Shown: positions 1 through 4,930 of the stretch, piece after piece | How positions within the stretch are numbered: the stretch's first letter is position 1 | How the letters are laid out: the number at the start of each line of letters is the position of its first letter | Assembly (NCBI GenBank): GCA_024639205.1 | Contig: JAHEIV010000242.1 | Coordinates: 1 to 5,211, forward strand | Direction of reading: 5' to 3' | Length of the DNA stretch: 5,211 nucleotides | DNA from: Deltaproteobacteria bacterium | Lineage (GTDB): Bacteria > Desulfobacterota > Desulfobacteria > Desulfobacterales > SG8-13 | Notes under the pieces: generated by a model | Databases searched by the model: none | Told to the model about the DNA's origin: nothing | Seen by the model: the letters and a program-made list of their open reading frames with translations, nothing else | Made by a program: the position numbers and the translations under genes

Positions 1-581
1 CAGGCCACGTCGGCAGGATGCTCACTTTTCATTCCCAGTTGAATAAAATCTGCCAGGATGTTGTCGATTTGAGCCTGAGAAAGTTCCTTTTTCTTCTCAT
101 ACAGTGACGTGGCCAGCCTCTCAGCCTGCTGGTCGATGAAGGAGCCGGTTCCCGAAGCGCAGGGGCCATTCGTCTTAAAATGCGCCAGTTCCCAGTGCTC
201 GTTGCTGCGATGTATCTGAAACAAAGACGAATCCTGCCCCCCCATGCTGATAATCGAGCGGGCATCCGGAACGACGGATAGTACCCCCTGGATCTGGCTG
301 ATGGTTTCAAACTCATAACTGACTTTGAGCTTATCTGCCGGTCTTTTGCCGTGGGCACCGGTAAACGCTACCGAACGGATGTTTTCTTTGCCGAAAAGAT
401 CGCTGGTTTCGCGAATTACGGTATAGACTTCTTCTTCTGCGCGGCCGAAGTGACGTTTGTAAGGCCTTTCGAAAACAATTTCTTCCTCAGCGTTGATCAC
501 CACGGCATTTACGCTCACCGAGCCGGCGTCGATTCCAAGGTACAATCCGCTTTCGGTTTTCTTGCTCAGCTGTCTGTCCAT
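1..581 (-). CDS. BadF/BadG/BcrA/BcrD-family ATPase, acyl-CoA dehydratase/reductase activase (N-terminal 193 residues, 3' end beyond window)
   Basis: The family comprises ATP-driven activators (HgdC, BcrA/D, BadF/G) that pass one electron from a 4Fe-4S cluster to a 2-hydroxyacyl-CoA dehydratase or benzoyl-CoA reductase. Seen here: an ASKHA-fold N-terminus with phosphate-1 loop LGIDAGSVSVNAVV (residues 15-28), FTGAHGK (73-79), ISMGGQDSSLFQI (111-123), and NGPCASGTGSFIDQQAERL (138-156). Cys141 of the last motif corresponds to the first cluster ligand of HgdC. The second expected Cys would lie past the window edge. The ATG at 581 is chosen because AAAGGAGG stands just before it and a 13-residue polar extension precedes the first strand. 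A sigma-54 promoter match lies about 85 bases upstream, and the NtrC-type regulator gene is the next gene upstream. Whether this is a stand-alone activator (about 260 residues) or one of the long multidomain activases cannot be decided. The partner enzyme and substrate are unknown. Confidence 0.88.
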   Translation of the reverse strand, partial: MDRQLSKKTESGLYLGIDAGSVSVNAVVINAEEEIVFERPYKRHFGRAEEEVYTVIRETSDLFGKENIRSVAFTGAHGKRPADKLKVSYEFETISQIQGVLSVVPDARSIISMGGQDSSLFQIHRSNEHWELAHFKTNGPCASGTGSFIDQQAERLATSLYEKKKELSQAQIDNILADFIQLGMKSEHPADVA

Positions 582-593
582 GTTTCCTCCTTT
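582..593 (-). promoter_or_regulatory. Strong ribosome binding site of the activase gene
   Basis: On the minus strand AAAGGAGGAAAC directly precedes the ATG at 581, with the GGAGG core at 586-590 and four bases to the start codon. It is a near-perfect Shine-Dalgarno sequence. It fixes the start of an otherwise partial gene and suggests efficient translation. Confidence 0.8.
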
Positions 594-611
594 GCGAGCG
601 GTCCCTTTTAA

Positions 612-644
612 ACCGAACCGTTACAATACTGCCGCGGATTCGGT
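612..644 (-). other. Stem-loop in the 5' leader of the activase mRNA
   Basis: On the minus strand ACCGAA-T-CCG (644-635) can pair with CGGTTCGGT (620-612). This gives nine base pairs with one bulged T around a 14-base loop. It lies between the predicted sigma-54 transcription start (about 653) and the ribosome binding site (586-590), so it would be in the untranslated leader. It is not followed by a U-run, so it is not an evident terminator. mRNA stabilisation or translational control are possible, but no function is shown. Confidence 0.4.
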
Positions 645-663
645 AAAGCTAGTACAGATCCTT

Positions 664-679
664 AGCAAACAGCATACCA
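664..679 (-). promoter_or_regulatory. Sigma-54 (RpoN) -24/-12 promoter upstream of the activase gene
   Basis: The minus strand reads TGGTATG-CTGT-TTGCT. Against the sigma-54 consensus TGGCAYR-N4-TTGCW the only mismatch is T for C at the fourth base. The invariant GG (678-677) and GC (666-665) are exactly ten bases apart, and a pyrimidine precedes the TGG. Transcription would start near 653, leaving a leader of about 72 bases before the ATG at 581. The gene just upstream encodes a sigma-54 activator, a typical arrangement for activator and target. No competing sigma-70 promoter was obvious in this interval. Confidence 0.72.
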
Positions 680-685
680 GGTCGG

Positions 686-695
686 AAACCGGTTT
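686..695. promoter_or_regulatory. Perfect 10-bp palindrome AAACCGGTTT just upstream of the -24 element
   Basis: AAACCGGTTT is fully self-complementary and lies seven bases upstream of the TGG of the sigma-54 element, at about -33 to -42. That is too close for a usual activator enhancer site. It could be an operator for a repressor or an accessory factor, or it may be chance. Related AACCGG words recur upstream (774-779) and in the activase leader. Confidence 0.25.
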
Positions 696-768
696 GAGCG
701 AGCCATTCGGAAGCCATCTTGTCTTGCCCTTCGACATCAGTTTTACGGATTGATTTCGGGCCGTTGGC

Positions 769-824
769 GTCTGAACCGGATTAGCAGACCGGCCAAATAA
801 TCTCATCGGTGGCGAACTGGTTCG
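769..824. promoter_or_regulatory. Candidate enhancer region (upstream activating sites) for the sigma-54 activator
   Basis: Two dyads fall in the window usual for NtrC-type enhancers. GTCTG (769-773) and CAGAC (785-789) are separated by 11 bases, centred near -126 from the predicted start. CGAAC-TG-GTTCG (813-824) is a perfect dyad with a two-base centre near -165. NtrC-family activators bind such dyads as dimers through the Fis-type helix-turn-helix. The two dyads do not share an obvious identical sequence, so assignment as the regulator's sites is tentative. Confidence 0.3.
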
Positions 825-833
825 TTGAAGACG

Positions 834-859
834 AATAAAGAATGCTGCGCAAGGCAGCA
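834..859 (-). terminator. Possible weak intrinsic terminator after the response regulator gene
   Basis: On the minus strand TGCTGC (859-854), a five-base loop and GCAGCA (848-843) form a six-pair GC-rich stem followed by the T-rich TTCTTTATT. It lies about 170 bases beyond the regulator stop codon. The stem is short and the T-run interrupted, so termination would be modest. Confidence 0.35.
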
Positions 860-1031
860 GCAAAAGTTGACGAAATAGACGGCCTGCCGGAGCCCTTTTT
901 CGGTATTTGAGCAATTTCGGCAAGTTACACAGCGGCAACACCGGTTGCTCCTGCAAAAAAAGTTTCACCCTTACCTTTTCGACCCTGTTTGGAGGCGGTT
1001 GCAAATCTTCTTATCCATTCGAATCGGCAGG

Positions 1032-2450
1032 TTATCGATTTGTTTTTCTGAGACGCCGGTTGAGTGCCTGTCGGGTGATGCCCAGGTGCATCGCGGCAAC
1101 GGCCTGATTGTCCTCGGAGCGCTGCATGGCCTCGTCGATCAGAAGCTGCTCGGCCTGTTTGAGTGTCGGCAGCTGATCGGCGAACCGGAGCAGGGGCTGG
1201 AGCGCCGGTTCGGACACATGGGAATCGGGATTGCTGCCCGGCAGGGACTGGCCGATATGTTTGCGAAATACATCCAGAGACAGCTTGCCGGATTTGTGGT
1301 TGCTGACCGCATCCCAGGTCATGGCTTCGAGTTCCCGGATGTTGCCGGGGAAATGATAGCTGGAAAGCAGCACCACCAGTTCATCCGGCGGCGTGGGTGT
1401 CTTTTTTTCCAGCGCAGCCGCGGTTTTTTCGAGAAAGTGATCGATGAGAAGAGGCAGGTCCTCTCGGCGGTCACGCAAGGGCGGTACGTGAACATGGTGA
1501 CTGCACATGCGATAGTAAAGATCCTTGCGAAACCGGCCGGAATGTCTCAACTCGTTCAAGTTCTGGTTGGTGGCGGCTACCATACGGGCATCCGAACGCT
1601 TGGCGATGTCCGAACCCAGAGGAAAGTATTCCCCCTCCTGCAGAAGGCGCAGTAGCTTGACCTGGGCTTCGATCCCCAGATCGCCGATTTCGTCCAGAAA
1701 CAGGGTGCCGCCGGAAGCCTGCTCCAGCAGGCCGCGGCGGTTGGTATCGGCACCGGTGTAAGCGCCTTTTTTGTGGCCGAACAAGGTGTCGGCGAACATG
1801 CTGTCATCCAGGCCGGCGATGTTGACCGGCACATATTCTCCGGACCTGCCGCTGAGTCCATGAACGGCCCGGGCGATCATTTCCTTTCCAACCCCTGTCT
1901 CTCCGGTGATCACCACCGGTTGGGGGCTGACCGATACGGCTTCGATATACCGAAAAACGGAGTGCATGGCGCTGCTGCAGGTTATGATTTCCGAGAAGCA
2001 TTCGGGGTATTTCAGCCTGCCGGAAAGCATCCGGTCCTTCAGCAGACTGTTTTCGCGGCGCAGCTCGCATAGTTCGATGGCCCTCAGGACAGCCGAAATC
2101 AGGCGGCTCTTCTCGACCGGCTTGACCAGATAATCGAACGCACCGGCTTTCATACAGGCAACAGCGGTGTCCACCTCGTTGGCGGCGGTAATGATGATCA
2201 CCGGCTTTTCCGGATATTCCTGGCGAAGTGTCGACAGCAGCTCTTCCCCGGAAAGATGAGGCATCCGCAGATCGAGTAAAACGAGCTCCGGCGGCTGGCT
2301 TTGCAGCAGCTCCAGCACCTCGCGGCTGTCCTGGCAACGCATGAAATGATTGATTCTGGCCGAACGCAGAACGCTTTCGAAACTGTTAAGAGCCTGCGGT
2401 TCATCATCTACCAGCATAACGGGCAGTTGCGGGTAAACGGCTGGTTTCAT
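1032..2450 (-). CDS. Sigma-54-dependent response regulator, NtrC family (REC - AAA+ - Fis-type HTH)
   Basis: This 472-residue protein is complete and of usual family length. The receiver domain (about 9-125) has acidic residues D15-D16, phosphoacceptor D60 (LVLLDLRMP), T88 and K110 (YLVKP). The AAA+ domain (about 152-385) has Walker A GETGVGKE (183-190), sigma-54-contact loop GAYTGA (229-234), Walker B TLFLDEIGD with D253-E254, sensor I VAATNQN, the FRKDLYYRM arginine-finger region, and sensor II FPGNIRELE (367-375). A C-terminal Fis-type helix-turn-helix (about 437-470) binds DNA. Once phosphorylated it should oligomerise at enhancer sites and open sigma-54 promoter complexes using ATP. The ATG at 2450 overlaps the kinase stop codon by four bases (ATGA), with GGAG upstream, so the two are co-transcribed and probably translationally coupled. 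The closest likely target is the sigma-54 promoter at 664-679. The GAYTGA loop has Tyr in place of the usual Phe. Confidence 0.95.
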   Translation of the reverse strand: MKPAVYPQLPVMLVDDEPQALNSFESVLRSARINHFMRCQDSREVLELLQSQPPELVLLDLRMPHLSGEELLSTLRQEYPEKPVIIITAANEVDTAVACMKAGAFDYLVKPVEKSRLISAVLRAIELCELRRENSLLKDRMLSGRLKYPECFSEIITCSSAMHSVFRYIEAVSVSPQPVVITGETGVGKEMIARAVHGLSGRSGEYVPVNIAGLDDSMFADTLFGHKKGAYTGADTNRRGLLEQASGGTLFLDEIGDLGIEAQVKLLRLLQEGEYFPLGSDIAKRSDARMVAATNQNLNELRHSGRFRKDLYYRMCSHHVHVPPLRDRREDLPLLIDHFLEKTAAALEKKTPTPPDELVVLLSSYHFPGNIRELEAMTWDAVSNHKSGKLSLDVFRKHIGQSLPGSNPDSHVSEPALQPLLRFADQLPTLKQAEQLLIDEAMQRSEDNQAVAAMHLGITRQALNRRLRKTNR

Positions 2451-4381
2451 GTTGTCACTCCGGTTTTTACGCCGGCCACAGGCAGGTATACCGCTACCGT
2501 TGTCCCTCGATCCGGCTCGGAAGTAAACTGCATGCGGCCGCCATGTTCTTCAACGATTTTGGAAGAGATGGACAACCCCAGGCCGACGCCTCCGGTTTCA
2601 TATCGGGTGGTGTAGAAGGTATCGGTGATGTGGGGCAGATTTTCCGCCGGAATGCCCGATCCCTCGTCCTGCACGGTTAATACGATCTGAGCGGATGACC
2701 CGTCGAATGCCGTGGAAACGGCAATACCGGCCCGGGTATTCGGCAGCGCCTGGCAGGCATTTTGAATCAGGTTGATAATGACCTGTTCCAGACGCTGGGG
2801 GTTTCCATTGAGTAGCGGCAAATTCTTCCCGTAGTGAACGTTGAATTTTTGAGTGGATCGACGAACCATGTGAGAAACCAGCGACAGGGCCGATTTTACG
2901 ACCTGATTGATTTCGACCGGTTCGGTCAGCTCGGCGGTGCCTTTGCGAACGTAATTCTTCAAATCCTCGATAATCTGCTCGATCCGCCGGGCTCCGTCCA
3001 CGATTCCCGCAAACAGGGTGGGGATCCGCGTGCGCATCTCCGAATAGGACAGACCCGCGATGATAAAGTCGCCGTTTTCTTCATAGTATTCATCCAGTAT
3101 CGGACGGATGCCCTCCCATGCCTCTTCCAGCAACGGTGTGTTGAGCTTGATGAAATTGTTGGGATTGTTGATTTCGTGGGCGACGCCGGAGACCAGCGTG
3201 CCGAGGGCGACCATTTTACCGGCCTGATACAGCTGTTCCTGATGATGCCGGTCCCGTTCCTCCGCCAGCTTGCGATCCGTGGTGTCCCGGCCGAAGCATC
3301 GGAAACCGATCGGTTGACCGCGGGCATTGCGCATCAGATTGATCGATCCCTCAAAATAGCGTCTTTGTCCGTCCTTGCGGATAAACTCCCAATCATGGAT
3401 TAAACAGGATCTGCCGGTGCGAAACACTTCGTTAAAGGTTTCAAAGGCGATCTTTGACTGTCGGTCATCCATGAGAATCCGATTGTTCATGCCGATCAGC
3501 TCTTCTTCGCTGTAGCCGGAGTATTTGCCGAGCGTCGGGTTGAAAAAGATCAGATTGCCGGCCAGATCCAATTCCAAGTATCCATCTTCGATGTTGAGCA
3601 GGATGTCGCGGTAACGTTTTTCACTCTCCTGCAGGGCGATTTCCACTTTTCCCTGTTCGATCCGCAGGGCGTGCCAGAGGGAAGGAATGTTGGTTTGCCA
3701 TTGCCGCAGGATACCGGTCATAAAAATTTCTTCGATACCGGAAAGGATGACGACAGGGGAGATCACGCGAAACGGCCACGCCGGCCCGCCCAGAAGAATC
3801 AGGAAAATGGTGAGGCTGAGCAACACGGCCGAAAGCTTGGAAGCCCAGGTGTGGTAACTGGTGAGGCGACCGTATTTCAGCAGACCCAGCAAGGCCGGAA
3901 CCACGTGAAATATTACCAGGGCGATGACGAACGCGGCTTCCCGATGCACGATATCGGGCCAGAGAATCCAGGCACACAAGGGCACGGTGACAAAAGCCGC
4001 CAGCACTCCCCAGCTGTCAAGTTCGGCGCCGAAATCGGTCACCTGACCCAAGCGGCGCGCCAGAATCCCGTCCGCCAGGGCCATCAGCAGCAAGATCGCC
4101 AGTGTGATCTGGAAGAATACAGGTCTTCCACTCCAGGCGGCAAAAAGCAGCAGTGGCATGGAAATCAAGCGAAGAATGCTCAGCAGGTTGGGAATCGAGA
4201 ACTTTTGGCCCATCAACTCGATGGGCCGGTCGTATCTGGCCAGCGAGTCGATGGAGTTTTTCATGGTGCTGAACATACCGGTCCACCCCGTTAGCATCGA
4301 ACTTCGATTGCCGGTTTCAGCATTTGGACGGGTCTCTTCGACTGTGGGAGTCTGATTTGCTTGCGATTTCTCTTGTTCCAT
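2447..4381 (-). CDS. Membrane sensor histidine kinase with degenerate CDP-alcohol phosphatidyltransferase sensor domain, PAS, HisKA and HATPase_c
   Basis: Numbering is from the ATG at 4381 (644 residues). Residues 1-60 are polar. Residues 61-228 form six hydrophobic helices aligning closely with PgsA-type phosphatidyltransferases: FSIPNLLSILRLISMPLLL at the start, then DGILARRLGQVTDFGAELD (104-122). The family motif is D1-x2-D2-G-x2-A-R-x8-G-x3-D3-x3-D4. D2 and D3 remain (D104, D122) but D1 is Ala101 and D4 is Val126, so catalysis is unlikely. A linker leads to a PAS domain (254-371), a HisKA helix with VAHEINNP (H402), an enlarged helical hairpin, and HATPase_c with N541 (NLIQNA), DEGSGIP (572-578) and GGVGLGLSIS (597-606). 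It should autophosphorylate H402 and pass phosphate to the overlapping downstream regulator. An in-frame TTG at 4453 would add 24 residues but has no ribosome binding site; the ATG has only a weak one (AGGG). Kinase identity is certain; the ligand is unknown. Confidence 0.92.
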   Translation of the reverse strand: MEQEKSQANQTPTVEETRPNAETGNRSSMLTGWTGMFSTMKNSIDSLARYDRPIELMGQKFSIPNLLSILRLISMPLLLFAAWSGRPVFFQITLAILLLMALADGILARRLGQVTDFGAELDSWGVLAAFVTVPLCAWILWPDIVHREAAFVIALVIFHVVPALLGLLKYGRLTSYHTWASKLSAVLLSLTIFLILLGGPAWPFRVISPVVILSGIEEIFMTGILRQWQTNIPSLWHALRIEQGKVEIALQESEKRYRDILLNIEDGYLELDLAGNLIFFNPTLGKYSGYSEEELIGMNNRILMDDRQSKIAFETFNEVFRTGRSCLIHDWEFIRKDGQRRYFEGSINLMRNARGQPIGFRCFGRDTTDRKLAEERDRHHQEQLYQAGKMVALGTLVSGVAHEINNPNNFIKLNTPLLEEAWEGIRPILDEYYEENGDFIIAGLSYSEMRTRIPTLFAGIVDGARRIEQIIEDLKNYVRKGTAELTEPVEINQVVKSALSLVSHMVRRSTQKFNVHYGKNLPLLNGNPQRLEQVIINLIQNACQALPNTRAGIAVSTAFDGSSAQIVLTVQDEGSGIPAENLPHITDTFYTTRYETGGVGLGLSISSKIVEEHGGRMQFTSEPDRGTTVAVYLPVAGVKTGVTT

Positions 4382-4578
4382 ACTGCCCTGTTGGGTCTGC
4401 AATTTCCGCGCCGACGTGGAGGGGCTCAAGCTGTCGGTTGTTTCAAAATGCAAAAAAGGTCAGGCAGGCTATGCGCTAAAAGAAGCCATACAAGCTGTGC
4501 CGGGGATGTGGGCAAGGCCAGCCGCGACGGATCTGTTGAGGATCGAGATATGCGTTGGGCGGTGTGTCCCCGCAACTA

Positions 4579-4607
4579 TTTCTATTGGAAATTGGCAGGG
4601 CTGTCAA
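4579..4607 (-). promoter_or_regulatory. Sigma-70-type promoter of the kinase-regulator operon
   Basis: The minus strand has a perfect -35 TTGACA (4607-4602), a 17-base spacer and -10 TAGAAA (4584-4579, four of six consensus bases). Transcription would start near 4572, giving a leader of about 190 bases before the ATG at 4381. It is the best promoter in the gap before the kinase and points in the right direction, consistent with constitutive low-level expression of the two-component pair. Confidence 0.6.
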
Positions 4608-4647
4608 GCCGGTGATGCGGCAGGCCAAGGAATGTCGAATTTGTAGC

Positions 4648-4698
4648 GCGGGCTGCGTTGCGCTCGCCCGCCGTCTTTGATGCGGGTTCATCCCGCAT
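4648..4698. repeat. Pair of adjacent GC-rich hairpins, possible extragenic palindromic repeat
   Basis: GCGGGC (4648-4653) pairs with GCCCGC (4666-4671), and the intervening bases hold an inner GCG/CGC pair. Nine bases further, ATGCGGG (4680-4686) pairs with CCCGCAT (4692-4698) around a five-base loop. Two close hairpins in an intergenic gap, without a U-run, resemble dispersed REP-like elements more than a terminator. Copy number cannot be seen from one window. Confidence 0.35.
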
Positions 4699-4766
4699 GG
4701 GGCACGATGATGGTCTGCGTGGCTGAACAATATTCTTGAAGGGGGTAGATGGGCCGGGTGGCTGGA

Positions 4767-4814
4767 ATCATAAAGAAAGGATTGGGCCGCCGGCCACAAT
4801 CCTTTCTTTATGAT
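4767..4814. terminator. Strong bidirectional intrinsic terminator after tRNA-Gln
   Basis: Arms 4767-4784 and 4797-4814 are perfectly complementary over 18 bases. The GC-rich 12-base centre adds an inner GGCC/GGCC pairing (4785-4788 with 4792-4795) around a three-base loop, leaving one bulged A. Each arm carries AAAGAAAGG or its complement CCTTTCTTT, so both strands show an A-tract, GC-rich core and T-rich tail. On the minus strand it begins at the last base of the tRNA CCA end, so it would end the tRNA transcript and insulate the kinase operon. Confidence 0.8.
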
Positions 4815-4887
4815 GGCTGAGGGACTAGGATTCGAACCTAGGTTAACGGGGCCAGAACCCGCCGTCCTGCCACTAGACGATCCCTCA
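4814..4887 (-). tRNA. tRNA-Gln (anticodon CUG)
   Basis: The 74-base minus-strand sequence folds as a full cloverleaf. Acceptor TGAGGGA pairs with TCCCTCA; the D arm is GTC/GAC; the anticodon stem GCGGG/CCCGT closes loop TTCTGGC; there is a four-base variable region; and the T arm CTAGG-TTCGAAT-CCTAG is perfect. Anticodon CTG (4855-4853) reads the glutamine codon CAG. The weak U1-A72 pair and G73 discriminator fit glutamine identity. The CCA end is encoded (4816-4814). It lies 34 bases after gltX and probably has its own promoter. If the genome lacks GlnRS, this tRNA would be charged by a non-discriminating GluRS followed by GatCAB amidation, but this window cannot show that. Confidence 0.95.
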
Positions 4888-4901
4888 GTAAAACAAAATT
4901 T

Positions 4902-4930
4902 ATTGTAAGGCATCGATTGCGTCAAGTCAA
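4902..4930 (-). promoter_or_regulatory. Promoter of tRNA-Gln, overlapping the 3' end of gltX
   Basis: On the minus strand TTGACT (4930-4925), a 17-base spacer and TACAAT (4907-4902) each match the sigma-70 consensus at five of six bases, predicting a start near 4895, about eight bases before the tRNA. A second register offset by five bases, TTGACG (4925-4920) with TAAATT (4902-4897), also has a 17-base spacer. The -35 element lies in the last codons of gltX. Confidence 0.6.

Larger units (their letters stand above)
582..1031. other. Non-coding interval between the regulator and activase genes
   Basis: About 450 bases hold no convincing gene. The only long minus-strand reading frame here (621-1004) begins at a TTG, has no ribosome binding site, and encodes an Arg/Pro/Leu-rich sequence resembling no family I recognise. 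The interval contains the leader hairpin, the sigma-54 promoter match, the dyads and the weak terminator listed separately. The part at 860-1031, just past the regulator stop codon, shows a short hairpin, GCAAC-ACCG-GTTGC (932-945), and an A-run at 955-961 on the plus strand, but nothing assignable. Confidence 0.6.
4382..4766. other. Intergenic region and leader upstream of the kinase operon
   Basis: No gene is supported in these roughly 385 bases. They contain the hairpin pair (4648-4698), the sigma-70-type promoter (4579-4607) and a predicted leader of about 190 bases. A six-codon open frame on the minus strand (4489-4469) and the in-frame TTG at 4453 both lack ribosome binding sites. I recognise no riboswitch in the leader. 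Confidence 0.5.

Noticed and set aside
621..1004. 127-codon minus-strand frame between the regulator and activase genes
   Set aside because: It starts at TTG with no ribosome binding site, has Arg/Pro/Leu-rich composition, and covers the sigma-54 promoter and the dyads.
945..1655. 236-codon plus-strand reading frame
   Set aside because: It lies mostly antisense to the response regulator, whose domains and motifs are unmistakable, and its translation resembles no protein family.
2834..3403. 189-codon plus-strand reading frame
   Set aside because: Antisense to the PAS and HisKA coding region, with no recognisable domain.
3671..4294. 207-codon plus-strand reading frame
   Set aside because: Antisense to the kinase; the Gln/Gly/Arg-rich low-complexity translation is typical of a shadow frame.
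2447..4381. Functional phosphatidylglycerophosphate synthase fused to a kinase
   Set aside because: Two of the four catalytic aspartates are replaced (Ala101, Val126), so enzyme activity is unlikely; treated as a sensor fold.
4469..4489. Six-codon leader peptide (MASFSA) upstream of the kinase
   Set aside because: No ribosome binding site, no regulatory codon run and no attenuator after it.
4476..4925. 149-codon minus-strand frame
   Set aside because: It reads straight through the tRNA-Gln gene, its promoter and its terminator; the GRTAGSGPVNLGSNPSPS stretch is simply translated tRNA.
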